DNA of 64,000 nucleotides from Neoceratodus forsteri (GCA_016271365.2 CM028131.1:284895001-284959000), one strand, 5' to 3'. Numbered from the stretch's first letter, positions 1-10,369 are shown. Numbers and translations: made by a program. Notes: generated by a model from the sequence alone, not told the origin.

Positions 1-1
1 A

Positions 2-1460
2 CTAGTGACAATTTTCAGTCCAGGGAAAGGAATTCCAGAGACAGCCGCAAACAGACTTCAATGATGGGCATTAATTTTGTCATCCTATAATTTCGAGGTT
101 ACGTACCAACCAACAGACCAGCATGGAACTGTGGATGTCTTGTCAAGGTTATCACTATCCAGAGAAATGGAGTTCAATGTGGGACTTAAAAAGAAGCCAT
201 TAGTATGCCAGGTGGGGCCAGATAGTTTTCCAGTATGCTTCAAAGATATGGAGGACTCTACTGTTGCATGTGCAATGGAGCTACAACAGTTAGATCAGCT
301 TCCAGTACTAGCCAAGTACATTGCAAAAGAGACTAGTCAAGATGTAATTTTGAAACAAGTGTATCAGTATACGCTTGAGGGTTGACCGCAAGACACTACT
401 TGTTCGGCTGCACTACAACCCTACTATACAAAAAGACAGCAGTTGTCCATTGCTGAGGGATGTCTTCTGTGGGGACTGCGTGTCATAGTACCCCAATGTT
501 ATCACTCAAACGTGTTGACTCTTTTGCATGTGGACCATCCAGGCATTGTTAAAATGAAATCTCTGGCCAGACTTCATGTATGGTGGCCTTCCATTGACAG
601 ACATATACCAGGTTGTGCAAAGATACAAAGATTGTGCTGTATCAATGGGGAATCTGGCAAGAGCTCCAGTTCACCATTGGGAATGACCTGACAAACCCTG
701 GCAAAGATCACATATTGATTTTGCGGTACCCTATTTAAATTCCATGTGGTTACTCTTAACTGATTCTTGTAGTAAATGGCCAGAAATTCATCAAATGTCT
801 TCAACAACTACTGAGAGTACCATCAAGGTGCTGAAATCTATCTTTGCTACCCATGGTTTTCCCCAAGTGATTGTCTTGGATAACGAACCACAGTTCACAT
901 CTGTTGAATTCCAAGCATTTTGCCAGCAATGTGGTTTCCACCATATTTTCTCACCTCCCTACCATCCAAGTTCAAATGGCGAAGCGGAACGCCTGGTTCA
1001 GACTTTTAAAGAGAGTATGGACAAAGCTAATTCTACTACACCGACGGCAATGCAAATAGCCCTTTTGGACTTTCTTGCGATGTATCGAACAACACCACAC
1101 TGTGTCATGGGAATATGCCCTGCAGAATTGTTGTTTGGACATCAGATTCAAACTCAATTGGATCTTCTTCTCCCGCCAGGCTATAAGTCAGTAACTGAAA
1201 TGCTTCCTAAGACCAGATCCTTCAAACCCAATGATCTTGTGTGGGTCAGGATGTATGCAGGCCCGAAGAGATGGATAAAAGGTGTGGTGGAAAAAAAGTT
1301 CGGAAATGTTGCCTATAGTGTTCGACTGACTAACCAGAGGAGAGTGAGAAAACATATGGATCAATCATGTACTAGAATTGAGACAGAACAAAAAAGGGAT
1401 ACCCAGAGTCGGGGTGGTTATCCAACATTATTGTTCCAGAACAAGAACAGGAAGAGATAG
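2..1460 (+). pseudogene. Ty3/Gypsy retrotransposon pol, 3' part (RNase H end to integrase), decayed
   Basis: This is the downstream part of a Gypsy polyprotein that begins before the window. It opens with the end of the RNase H domain, where the 'QHGTVDVLSRL' stretch near 119-151 matches the family's conserved 'H..ADALSR' end. Next comes the integrase zinc-binding region (about 440-650: 'HVDHPGIVKMK', 'VWWPSID', then a Cys) and the catalytic core. Visible breaks are TGA at 62-64, TGA at 383-385 where the family normally has Trp, a frameshift at about 605-612 and TGA at 684-686. The second Cys of the HHCC finger also appears to be lost. The last part, from 744, is an open frame and is listed separately. 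The resemblance is to the Gypsy group common in vertebrates and often auto-annotated as K02A2.6-like. The copy cannot make a continuous polyprotein. The identity is clear; the subfamily is inferred. Confidence 0.9.
744..1460 (+). CDS. Gypsy integrase catalytic core and C-terminal domain, residual open frame
   Basis: This 238-codon frame covers the integrase core, the enzyme that inserts retrotransposon cDNA into DNA. The catalytic triad is complete. Asp7 lies in 'LLTDSCSKWPE' (codon 762-764), Asp46 in 'VLDNEPQFTS', and Glu82 in 'HPSSNGEAERLVQTFK'. The second and third residues are separated by 35 residues, the D,D35E spacing of retroviral and Gypsy integrases. From about residue 165 ('GPKRWIKGVVEKKFG') the frame runs into the SH3-like C-terminal domain. 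The first ATG is not a native start, because the coding sequence continues upstream in the same frame until the TGA at 684-686. With the stops and frameshift upstream this is almost certainly a relic, not a domesticated gene. The Asn-Glu-Pro after Asp46, in place of the usual Asn-Gly-Pro, is a small deviation. Confidence 0.85.
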   Translation: MWLLLTDSCSKWPEIHQMSSTTTESTIKVLKSIFATHGFPQVIVLDNEPQFTSVEFQAFCQQCGFHHIFSPPYHPSSNGEAERLVQTFKESMDKANSTTPTAMQIALLDFLAMYRTTPHCVMGICPAELLFGHQIQTQLDLLLPPGYKSVTEMLPKTRSFKPNDLVWVRMYAGPKRWIKGVVEKKFGNVAYSVRLTNQRRVRKHMDQSCTRIETEQKRDTQSRGGYPTLLFQNKNRKR

Positions 1461-1703
1461 TGGAACCACAGAGTTTGAGACAAGATGTGGCTGATGCTAA
1501 TCAGATTCCAGTGCAACAGCCTTGAGTCCTACTACGTTGGCCAGGACATATAAGACATCCACCAAAGAGAATGGACTTGTAGAGATATAGCCTAATGACA
1601 TAGACTAACTAAAAGGGACATTGCAGTAATAACTTTAATAGTCTCATATTACTTCTGAATTATTGATTTAAGTATTTCCTAGCTAAGTCAGGAGGGATTA
1701 TTA

Positions 1704-1914
1704 TGTGTAGTATAGCTTTAAGAAATGTTAGAGACAGTACAGCTTCAAGAGAATGTGCACTTCCTGTAAGTGTGCCTGTGTTTGAGTTAGTCTCCTCTTG
1801 TATGTGCTGTTGAATGAAAATAAAAATAGGACTAGATTTCAGTGTGGCATGTTTTTCTTACTACCAAGACCCTGTTGTGTTTATGGTACTTATTTCCGGC
1901 CAGCAAATACAACA
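1704..1914 (+). repeat. Candidate 3' LTR of the Gypsy element
   Basis: A purine-rich run (AGGAGGGA, about 1690-1697) that could serve as a polypurine tract follows the pol remains. TG at 1704 then opens a stretch of about 210 bp that ends in CA at 1914 and contains an AATAAA-like signal near 1818. The position, TG...CA ends and polyadenylation signal fit an LTR. No second LTR or target duplication is in the window, so the boundaries are a guess. Confidence 0.35.
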
Positions 1915-2710
1915 GACAGCATGGGAATACAACATGCTACCCACTGGCCCAATGGCCTGCCCTGCACACATTTCTTTATAACTTTTAGGTTTAACCCATG
2001 ATAACATGTAATCAATAACCCTGGCAAAACGTGTACAGTAGAATTATTCATTTAAAAAAGGTCTGTTCTTTCAACATGCCTACACATCATTATATTCCAC
2101 CTTTCTGGGCATAATTCTTTTATTTTTTTTTTAAAGACAGGTTAATTCATTTTACCAGTTATTCATTTCAAAGAACATCCCTATGGAAAAAGGCAAATAA
2201 ATCTGTACAAAGTCATGTATTCGGTTACAGGTCTGTGCTGTTGAAAGTATTTGTTTGAGTTGGACCCACTGTAATGGCTTCAGAACTGAAAATTTTACTA
2301 GGTTGTAGTACAGGTTGAGCAAATATCGCAGTACCTAATGTGCTGTGCCACTTCCTCATGGAGTGGGAGCAATGGTAGATAAGGGACTATTCATTTCTGT
2401 GGCAGAATGGAGCCCTGTCATAGACTAAAATATGATGTGATGTCATTGATAACATCACATACTGAGCATAGAGAGGTTTTGAATTTAAAAGGAGGGGAAG
2501 CTAGTAAGGTGCTATAGAAAAACAGTAAATGTTAATTAAGAACCACCAAGTACAGTAAATTCTGCAGCACTGCGGCTACTCTGAGGAAGTTGCAAGTTCT
2601 GTGCAAAATTCTGCAGCCGCAGAATTCTAGGAGCCTTGAAAATGGATGCCAGTCATGTTTTTAGTTTACAGGTATTAAAAGGTCAAGCTAGGGATCAGAC
2701 GTGAGGGTTT
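1915..2710. other. No gene seen; AT-rich sequence with a small inverted repeat
   Basis: I see no supportable coding region here. A short imperfect inverted repeat lies at about 2559-2628, where AATTCTGCAGCACTGCGG faces CTGCAGCCGCAGAATT. It may be a degraded MITE end. Confidence 0.4.
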
Positions 2711-3239
2711 AGAAACATAGAAACATATAATTTGGTGGTAGAGAAGGATCGCCTGGCTCACCCAGTCTGCCCCTTTTCCCCTGCTTATACTGTCACCGCA
2801 GATCCTACCTGATCTCTGGTTACCATTCTTCCTTCTTTCCTACTAAAATTCCTTTGTGATTATCCCATGCATGCCTTAACCCACAACTGTTTTTTTCCCC
2901 ACCACCTCTGCTGGAAGACTGTTCCAAGCATCCACCACTCTTTCAGTGGAAAGGCATTTCCTCACATCCCTCCTAAATTTCCCCCCTTCCAGCTTCGTTA
3001 CATGCCCCCTATTTCTTGTGCACATTCTGCTCTGGAAAATACTCCCTCCCTGCACCTTATGCACTCCCATGAAGTATTTATAGGTCTCTGTCATATTCCT
3101 GCCTCCTCTCTTCCAGGGTGTACAGTACGTATTGAGATCCCTCAGTTTCTTTTCATAGGGCTTGTGATGCATTCTCACACCATTTTAGCTGCACTCCTTT
3201 GGACAGCCTCTACTCTGTCTATGTACTTCCTAAGATATG
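2711..3239 (-). pseudogene. CR1-like LINE, 3' end (antisense): reverse transcriptase C-terminus and tail
   Basis: Read on the minus strand, 3178-2876 encodes the C-terminal part of a LINE ORF2. The stretches 'RGHVTKLEGGKFRRDVRK' and 'STERVVDAWNSLPAEVVG' match the frame at 16780-17067 on the plus strand. A 3' UTR follows and ends in a short array reading TTTCTATG on the minus strand (seen as GAAACATAGAAACATA at 2712-2727). CR1 elements are known to end in 8-bp microsatellites, so I assign the copy to that clade. It is 5'-truncated and interrupted at about 3239 by a MITE-like insert. The LINE seems to resume at about 3601-3666, where the antisense of 'Q..W.P....' codons is seen. Confidence 0.85.
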
Positions 3240-3600
3240 GGGCTCAATTTTTAAAGCCCCAAGAATATCACAAGCCCCTAGTTCTCCGTTCGTTTGGTGC
3301 ACAGGGCTTTTGGCATTCTCTCGACTGGTGATCAAGATTTTAAATCCCGAGTGCCAAATACTGCACGTTAGACCAGCTTTTCCTTGGTTTAACTTGTGCC
3401 ATTTCGGGGACCCTTTTTATAGGGCTTGTGCCAAATCTCTCACTCAAGCTGCAGTAAAATGCGGAGACTGTCTCAATTGCACCTGATATACTAAAGTCAG
3501 GTGCAGTTGCTTCAAAGAAGTTTGGTGCAGCTGTGCCAAAAAACAGGTTTAATACAGGGTTTGATGCAAGCCACGTGTCACCCTTTTAAAATCGAGCCCA
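3240..3600. mobile_element. MITE-like insert with terminal inverted repeats inside the CR1 copy
   Basis: The left end reads GGGGCTCAATTTTTAAAG and the right end reads CTTTTAAAATCGAGCCC, which are inverted copies with few mismatches. They bracket about 360 bp with no coding capacity, and CR1-like antisense sequence lies on both sides. This fits a non-autonomous DNA transposon. I could not find a clean target-site duplication, so the superfamily is unknown. Confidence 0.6.
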
Positions 3601-3909
3601 CATCTTCAGAAATGGACACAGCACTCCAGGAGGGGTCACACCAGTGATATATACAGTGGTAACACCACCTCTCTTCTGCTAGTAGTACCTCTCCCTATGC
3701 ACCCCAGCATCCCGCCAGCCCTGCCTACTGCCTTGTCGCACTACCTCAGCACCTTGAGGTTATCCAATATAAATACCCCGAGGTCCCTTTCCCATTTGGT
3801 GACTGCCAATACCTCTTCCTGCATTTTATACTCTGCCTCTGGGTTATTGTGCCCTAGGTACATGGTGGACTTGCATAATTCACTCCAAAAATTAGAGACT
3901 TATTGGTAG
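3601..3909 (-). pseudogene. Probable continuation of antisense LINE sequence
   Basis: The first 60 bases (near 3610, 'gaaatggacacagcactcc' on plus) resemble antisense CR1 reverse-transcriptase coding sequence. From 3697 to 3909 the sequence resembles vertebrate CR1-type dispersed repeat by eye, including the stretch 'CCTAGGTACATGGTGGACTT'. The open frame at 3697-3909 on the plus strand shows no recognisable domain and is not called as a gene. Confidence 0.4.
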
Positions 3910-5897
3910 TATTATCTCTGCATGCTTTGCAACCCCCAGTATTAGATGAACATTTTAAACTAAAACTGTACTTGAATGAAAGAAAATAGGCTGTGATTTG
4001 CAGCGTTCTGTGCTTAATATGTAGTGTATGATTCAGCTCTCTAAGAGTAATTTCTAATCAAATATAATTTTTTAACCTCGTGCTTCCCCTTCCCTGACTA
4101 CCCTTTCTTACTTTGTATCCTTTTCCATTGTTCCCAGCCCTTCCCCTTATTATTTCTTTCATTTACTTATTTTTAACATACTCTTTCTTCCTTCCCCCTC
4201 CCTTCTTGTTTATATTGGTGTGGGGATTGTTTATTCTTGCTGTCACTTAGCTTGCTCACTGTTTTTAATCACTAGCATGGGTTTACTTATTAAATGATGT
4301 ACTCAATGGTGCACTGTCACTTTAAACACCAGGGTTTATAAGTGGGTCCCTTAGCAGTGATGGCACATGTTGAAAAAGCACCTGTAAGCATGAAACAGTG
4401 GTAGTGAGGAGTAGCTGCTGCTTTCCTTTTTAACTTTTGTACTCGTCTGAAATAAAACCATGTGAACTTGTAGCCAAGTGTTGTGAATGCTTGTAGTTGT
4501 CTTGACTGTGCACCCAGCTCTACACTTTCAGTCCTATGAGTAATCCACCAGTGGCCCAGTCTATGGGACTTGTAGCCACCAGCCTACTCATTTGAGGCAG
4601 TAATAAATGAAAAATAAAAGGCTTTGGAACCAAAGCTCCTACAAGTATATGGCTACAGCCATGTTTGCAACTTTCAACCCCAGCAATCAGCCTATCAGAT
4701 GGCTAGAAAGTGTAGGAATAGCGTGGTGGGTTTAGGTAAGCCAATAAGGGAGGCAGCACAGAGTAAAAATGAGTAATGGACAGTCCTGTTTGACAATCAG
4801 AGACTGAATGTGGGAAAGATATTTCTGGGCTCACAAGGAGCTCATGGCAGCCTGAGAGAGACATAGTACTGTGCAAACCTGCTACTTCTGGAAGACAGCT
4901 ACGGGCCTAGCCAGCCCTAATCCTTTGCGAGCCCTCCATTGGGCTCATCTTGCCTAAATTTGCCTTGCTGCACATGGCTACTGAGAGTCTATACCAGTGG
5001 AGCATTTCTGCAAACTGAAGGTGCTGAGTGAGAAAGCCTGGTGAGAGACCCAAAGAAAAGTTGCTGAACTGTAAAATGGGAGACAGAGGCCTGCATCTCA
5101 TACAGGCTGCTACAGAGCTAGATAGGGTGTCTGCCATCCCTTATCAAGAGGGGTGAACGGGGGAACAGGGAGTCACGGGAGACATGCCATGAATACTTGA
5201 GTGATCTTAATCCAAAGGGGAGTCAGACTGTGCAGTCCCTGCCTGAGTCTTGACTCCTCGGGATCCATAAAGACACTGCATAGTGCTCCTGTGACCATGT
5301 TAGAGCTGATACAAAAGGGCTGTGCTGTTGCAAGTCATTTGAAAGCTGACTCTGAAGTGCATTGCCATTTGGCCACTGGGGCCTCTACTGAATGCTGCCT
5401 GACATGCTGCTGTGTGCTGTTCCTTCCTTAACTGAGGACACATGAGTGCCAATGCTGCTGATTGGATTACAGTAACCTCAAATTGGGTTGGATTACAAAA
5501 TTGGCTTTGGGTACTTTCCCCTCTGGGATCTCAAGTTGATGATGATTTAAAGCTGGTGATCTCCTGAAGCACTTGTTGTAGCCATTTTAGAGGTCAGAGA
5601 GCTTGACAGTGAATCTTATCTATTAACCTACTTTCCCTCGCAGGACACAGCGCTTTGGAAGGGATTCATTAGGAGAAACAGAACTCAGGGGCCAGGAGAC
5701 CGGGAGATAAGCCACGGTTTTGTTGTATTTTAGCATCTGGACACTGCTGATTTGTGCTTGGGGTTTTAGTTAATTAAATCTTAGGTGTTAAGACTTACGT
5801 AGAGGTTTCTTACTAAGAAACAACTGAATATTTTAACCGGGGACAGCACAGGCGATTAGACCCACCCACCAGGGGCTCATCTACCTTTATTGGGTTT
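3910..5897. other. No gene seen; unassigned sequence
   Basis: About 2 kb without a supportable gene. An AATAAA lies near 4450. Short open frames at 4907-5137 (minus) and 5201-5431 (plus) have no domain or family resemblance that I recognise. Confidence 0.4.
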
Positions 5898-6110
5898 ATG
5901 TGATAACGGTGAATGCCTAAAGGTAATCACCATTATTGCTCAGTCAGAGTGCCGAAAACATTTTCAGCACTCTGACAACTCCAGCACCTCAGGACAATGG
6001 TGCCAGGACAGTATTTTACTGCTTTCTCAACTCAAGGGGGGTGAAAGCAGGAAAAAAATAAAGGTTCGGGCCGGGTGCAATAAACTCGCACCGGTGCCTG
6101 GACCCGAACC
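5898..6110. repeat. Cluster of three hairpins
   Basis: Hairpin 1 at about 5902-5937 pairs GGTGA...CCT with AGG...TCACC plus flanking ATAA/TTAT. Hairpin 2 is stronger: GTCAGAGTGC at 5943-5952 faces GCACTCTGAC at 5967-5976, and inner GAAAA pairs with TTTTC across a 2-nt gap. Hairpin 3 pairs GGTTCGGG (6063-6070) with CCCGAACC (6103-6110) and inner GGTGC with GCACC. They may be the remains of a foldback element. Confidence 0.55.
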
Positions 6111-6430
6111 TGGTACTGGCCCTGCCGCAACCACTAGCCAACCCCCGACACCACGATGCAGCTCAGCCAGCCACCGCAGTGCCACCCCCTACAGCTTCTC
6201 CACCCCTCCCAGCCCACGCTCGCTGTACTTGCTCCCACACCCCCACGCATCCTGTCACCCAGTTCACCCACTGCCTCATCCGGTCGCCCTACCCTCACCT
6301 TTGCCGTGAGGGATTGCGCCGGGAAGGAGTCGCCATAATGGACGGCGCCCTCCCTCATGCACCCACCTCATGGGTTACCACCTTTATACGGAGTCACCCG
6401 GATGACTTTTAGTTACTTACTGTTTGGTGC
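6111..6430. other. GC-rich, proline-codon-rich stretch, no gene called
   Basis: All forward frames read as low-complexity Pro/Ser/His runs ('PPTPRCSSASH' and similar), which is what C-rich DNA produces by chance. No domain, splice pattern or start context supports a protein. Confidence 0.4.
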
Positions 6431-6757
6431 AGGAAAGGGCAGGAACACCCATAAAACAAAACAAAGTAGATCTAGAAATCTTGTGATTGGTGCCCTTGAA
6501 CTGTGAAAAACTCATTCAAGAGAGGAAATAAGTAGGAGAGGGGAGAACAAATAAAAAAAAAGCAGGAATGTAGTCCGCAGTTGGGGTCCAGACTAAGACT
6601 GGGTGTAGGGGCTAGGAGGTGATTACTTCATCAGGAGGTACTGAGGATATTGGTTACAGGGTTTATAGTAGGAGAGTACCCTTAGAACAGTCATTATAGA
6701 AACAGACAGTGAAAAAAGGGAAGGATAGTGGGAGTGGTGTAGTGCAGTGGCTGTGGG

Positions 6758-7651
6758 GTGGCAGTCTTTAGGAGGACCTTCTGGATGCTGCCGGGCTACC
6801 CCATCTGCAGGCACCTCTCTGGGCTGACGGCGGAGGTTGACAGTCTCTGGGCAAAGTTGGCCAGGTTTTGGGAAATCTCCTCCCCCACCCAGAAGTCACC
6901 ATATCCACACCCACTACCCCAATGGTTACCCAGCAGGAGGAGTGGTTGAACTACAGTGGGCTCAGGTACGGTAAGAGAGGTGGGTCAGAGGCACATCCTC
7001 CAGCTGGTGTAACTGAAAAACCCCTATGCTGTGTTGGAGGAAAGGAAAGGCCCCACAGGGTCAGCTGAAGCTGCGTCCAGGGAGGTTGTGTGTGACCACC
7101 ACAATGGAGCTCCAAGGGTGGGTGGTAGAGGACCCCAAGGGAAGAGGAAGCTACTCCTGGTGGGGGACTCCATCATCTGGGGAATGGAGTTAAGGACAAG
7201 TAGTGAGATGGAGAAGGAGCTAAAGTGCCTACCAGGAGGCACAGCTTGGAGGGATGGAAAGCAAATCCAGAGGATCGCTAGGGTGGTAGCGAAGAGGGGG
7301 ATAGCTGGATGTCATTGTCCATCTGGGGACCAATGACCTAGCTTGGGACAAGGCAGAGATAGGAAGAGTGCAGGAGGAGTTCAGGGAACTGGGGAGGGGC
7401 CTGGGGCAAGTAGCAAGCTCCGTGACCTTCTCAGAGGTGCTGTCTTTCTACAGTAAGGGGGAGGCTAGGGATCTCCACACCAGGGAATTCAATGCTTGGT
7501 TGGAGATCTGATGCAGAAAGCAAGATTTCAGTCTCATTGGGGACTGGGGACCCACCTGGAGGGATTCGAACCTATGTAGGGGTGATGGCCTGCGTCCTTC
7601 CAGGAATGAGACCAATGTCCTTAGTGAATAGTTTAAATGCTTCCTTAGCAA
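6758..7651 (+). pseudogene. CR1 LINE ORF1: SGNH-type esterase protein, broken
   Basis: This is the first ORF of the CR1 element that spans 6.7-17.2 kb. CR1 ORF1 proteins are known to carry an SGNH-hydrolase (esterase-like) domain. Block I is visible as 'LLLVGDSIIWG' in the frame 7031-7336. Block III is visible as 'HLGTNDLA' at about 7320-7343 in another frame, so there is a frameshift near 7300. The terminal 'DGL-H-P' block is at 7584-7598, but the expected catalytic His codon is CGT (Arg) at 7593-7595. A putative upstream coiled-coil-like segment ('LSGLTAEVDSLWAKLARF') lies at about 6805-6860. The frameshift, later stops and the His-to-Arg change mean a dead copy. Confidence 0.8.
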
Positions 7652-7704
7652 GCATTTAAACTAGCCAAGAGGGTGGAGGAAGGAAGCAGGGAGAATCTAA
7701 CTGT

Positions 7705-8003
7705 CCACCCCACTGGATACTGCCTACTGTGCTGCTTCTGTCTGGAACACATTACCTCTCAATGTTAAGCAATCTGTATCTGTTAATACCTTCAACATGG
7801 CAGCTTTTAATCATTTTGAAAGTCTGAATCAATGTGTATGTAAATGACTGTATTGCATTACTGTTATTTCTGTATTTTTTATATTGTTAAAATATATATA
7901 TTTGCATGTTGTACCTTTCCTTGACTTCAGGTCGTACCTGAAAATGGAATGTAAATTCCAGAGTACTTACCTACAATTTCAAAATAAATGAAATGAAATG
8001 AAA
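7705..8003 (+). mobile_element. 5'-truncated LINE 3' end inserted in the CR1 element
   Basis: The insert reads as the C-terminal end of a LINE reverse transcriptase ('CAASVWNTLPLNVKQ' at about 7728-7772). An AT-rich 3' UTR follows and ends in an ATGAAATGAAATGAAA tail at about 7985-8003. CR1 coding sequence lies on either side. No convincing target-site duplication was found. The family is not assigned; the tail repeat differs from that of the host CR1. Confidence 0.65.
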
Positions 8004-8019
8004 GGATAATGTAGCCGGC

Positions 8020-8558
8020 ATGGAGGACCATATTGTCACAAAATTGCTAGTAAACACTGAACTCGGCAGAAGAGGGGAGGGAGGAGAAACAAAGGGAATG
8101 GGGGAGGTCAGGAGGGTAGTTTACAGAAAATGGAGTGCCATGTGTACGAATGCCCACAGCCTGGGGAACAAAATTCCTGATCTGGCGGCCTTGATAGCAG
8201 AGGCTGACCTGGATATGGTCGCTGTCACTGAGACATGGTATAATGGGAACCATGACTGGGCTGTAGCTATACCAGGTTATACTCTATTCATGAGAGACAG
8301 GGAGGTTAAAAAGGAGGAGGGATAGCTCTTTATGTCAAGGAGGGAATAAAGGTGACAGAGGCACAAAGAAGGTAAGGGGAGGCAGAGGCACTGTGGGTCA
8401 CCCTGGAAATGGGCAATGACACAGCCATTTGCAAAGGCATAATCTACAGACCCCCAGCACAAGGGGAGGAAATGGACAGGGATCTACTGGAAGCCATCCA
8501 TGTAATGGCAGCTAAATGGGAGGTGTTGCTGGTAGGTGACTTCAATCTGCCAGAAGTT
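8020..8558 (+). pseudogene. CR1 LINE ORF2, N-terminal part of the APE endonuclease
   Basis: The frame 8020-8325 contains 'CTNAHSLGNKIPDL' and 'DMVAVTETWY', the start of an apurinic-endonuclease-type domain with its Asn and catalytic Glu. The enzyme nicks target DNA for target-primed reverse transcription. After a frameshift near 8320 the next frame reads 'GIALYVKEGIK', meets TAA at 8373-8375, and reaches 'LLVGDFNLPE' at 8529-8555 with Asp and Asn present. The domain stops at the AGAAGTT site (8552-8558) and resumes at 14775, so it was split by a later 6.2-kb insertion. Confidence 0.88.
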
Positions 8559-8760
8559 TATTTATTTACAATTTGGTAACCGGGAAAGGCACACTGAAGC
8601 AAGGCTCGTTTCCAGGTGCGACCAGGGGGAAAGGGTAGTGGGTAATACAATAGTCAGAGTAGCAAAACAGCAAAATACAGGAGTGACCAAAGTAGAAACA
8701 ATATATACAGGTAAGGGATATATAATCTCTGGCTGGGAAAAATCGGTGAAGTTCTGACCC
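8559..8760 (-). mobile_element. Left part of an antisense LINE 3' end
   Basis: TATTTATTTA directly after the AGAAGTT duplication is the antisense of a TAAATAAATA tail, as at 18617 for LINE-B. About 150-200 bp of non-coding sequence follows. The matching right part is probably 14381-14774. The open frame over 8536-8757 is not a gene. Confidence 0.5.
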
Positions 8761-8959
8761 TTATTAAATAAGAACTGGAACATGGTGGAGTTCTGATTTG
8801 TTCTGATTATGTATAAATATTTGAAAAAAAATTTGATAAAATGCATAAAACTGGCCAAAGTCGGTCATTTTCAACACAGAGGCCAAAAGGAAATAATGTA
8901 ATGCATGATTTGTATAAAAATTACAGTAAAACTGCTAAATAAAAGCAATAATTGCTAGC

Positions 8960-9020
8960 TGCTTCATGACTGGGTTGTATTGGTGGCATATCCTGCTCGG
9001 GCCTGTGACGTGAGTGTGCT

Positions 9021-9055
<35 letters not shown>

Positions 9056-9205
9056 GGAGGGATGAAGACAGAGACAGACAGACAGATGCAAGCACTATTT
9101 TGTCTGTCTGCCTGTACTGTACAGTGTACATACACTGCACTGCCACACTGATGCCAAGATTAATTTCTTTATTTGTGGATTCTGTGTCTGTAGAATTGGG
9201 GTAGG
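8960..9205 (+). repeat. Diverged copy of the 160-bp repeat seen at 13.7-14.2 kb, with a (GA)n run
   Basis: A (GA)16 microsatellite occupies 9023-9054. The segment 9141-9200 ('TGCCACACTGATGCCAAGA', then TTTATTTGTG and TCTGTG) is closely similar to 13853-13905 in the tandem array at 13744-14170. Copies of one unit therefore lie near both ends of the inner insertion. Confidence 0.6.
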
Positions 9206-9764
9206 GGCAGAGCCACAAGATGGCTGCGGCGTGGCTGCACGTCACACTGCTTCATTCTTTGCTCCAGTGGCCAGAAACTCTGTTAAATTGTATTACACAT
9301 GCATTATTTTGGAATAGGATGAATGAAACTAATGTTATTGTAAACTTGGTCTTGCAACTATGAACCTTAACGCAGTCTCCTGCCTGGGAGTTGTGTTCCT
9401 AGGAGACATGTAACCAGTTGTTCTGGCTTGAACTGGAAGGCTTCATTCCCGGTTGTTTATTCCTAGTATAGTTTTTTGGCCCGACAGAGCTGGCGGACTG
9501 TTTAAGATCTTTGGCCGAATCTGGTGTTTGGAGGATTAGTGAAAATTGACCAGGCCAGTCACCTGCCCCCTATCAGGATTCAGGGACCAGAGACTGCAAG
9601 GAGGAGGATGAGATGCAGTGGTGCATAATATGTGCTGCAATGCTTGCTCTACATCAAAAAAGGTATGCTGGCATTGCCTAGGGTCAGCTGGGCCTCTGTA
9701 TCACCTTAGTTTTTTTCTTAATTTATTGTGCTTAGTGGAGCGCTTGTGTTTTCTCTCTCCCCAG
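9206..9764. other. No gene seen; one GT donor-like site
   Basis: Unassigned sequence. A possible splice donor (AAAAAAG followed by GTATGC, GT at 9663) lies here. The reading frames upstream of it do not join in phase with the exon-like segment at 9765. Confidence 0.3.
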
Positions 9765-9920
9765 ATTGCCTGTTTTCAGTCGGAATGAACCCATGTGAAT
9801 CTAGGTGGGACAAACTGTACATGCTGCCAGCCCTTTGGAGTGCAGGAAACAGAGACTCCTTCTATGAGGAGCAGTATGTTAATCTTCAGCCAAAATGGCT
9901 AAACATTTTAAAAGAAAAAA
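9765..9920 (+). other. Exon-like 156-bp segment bounded by splice-site consensus
   Basis: A pyrimidine tract and acceptor (TTTTCTCTCTCCCCAG, ending at 9764) precede 156 bp. A donor (AAAAAAG then GTATGA, GT at 9921-9922) follows. The segment lies in an open frame (9728-10051), is a multiple of three, and reads as a non-repetitive peptide with 'NPCESRWDKLYMLPALW' and 'EEQYVNLQPKWLNILKEK'. I recognise no family. The frame stays open past the donor to 10051. The segment sits inside a transposon insertion, so it could be a captured host exon, part of a retroposed transcript, or chance. It is not called as a gene. Confidence 0.3.
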
Positions 9921-10369
9921 GGTATGAATCTCGCTCCGACAGTATGGTGCAAACCTTTATGTGGAGTGATACAAACTTCGCTAATGAAGTCTCAGAGACC
10001 GGAGGGTATGTTCAGGAGGTATTAGGATTAAATAGTCTCCTTCGTGACTGATGAAAGTTTTGCCATGTAAAATAACTAGTGATATCTTGGCACACTTGAT
10101 GTGTGTGTTAGAATTGAAACTGTTTAACAAAGTTCTGACTGCTTGTGCTAGCAGACATGTTTTAGGCAATTCTCGGCTACTAGAATCATATTTTTCTTCT
10201 TTTATCATCTTCAATGGGGGTGGTAATTGAATGGTGTTTTTGGTCTTCATCTGCCTTTGCTCACAATGTAATGGACACCAGAACACGAACTGAGCCTTAT
10301 AGCCCTACATATTAACTTAGGAAGTTCGGATCCAATGGAGCCTTGAACGTTTGACATAAAATGAAAGGA

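Noticed and set aside
6134..6412. Overlapping proline/serine-rich frames on both strands
   Set aside because: They come from C-rich composition; no domain, start context or conservation can be argued.
8935..9245. Frames of alternating Ser-Leu or Arg-Glu
   Set aside because: They are translations of the (GA)n microsatellite.
9612..9920. Two-exon gene joining 9612-9662 to 9765-9920
   Set aside because: The donor phase at 9662 does not match the open frame of the second segment; joining gives an early stop.
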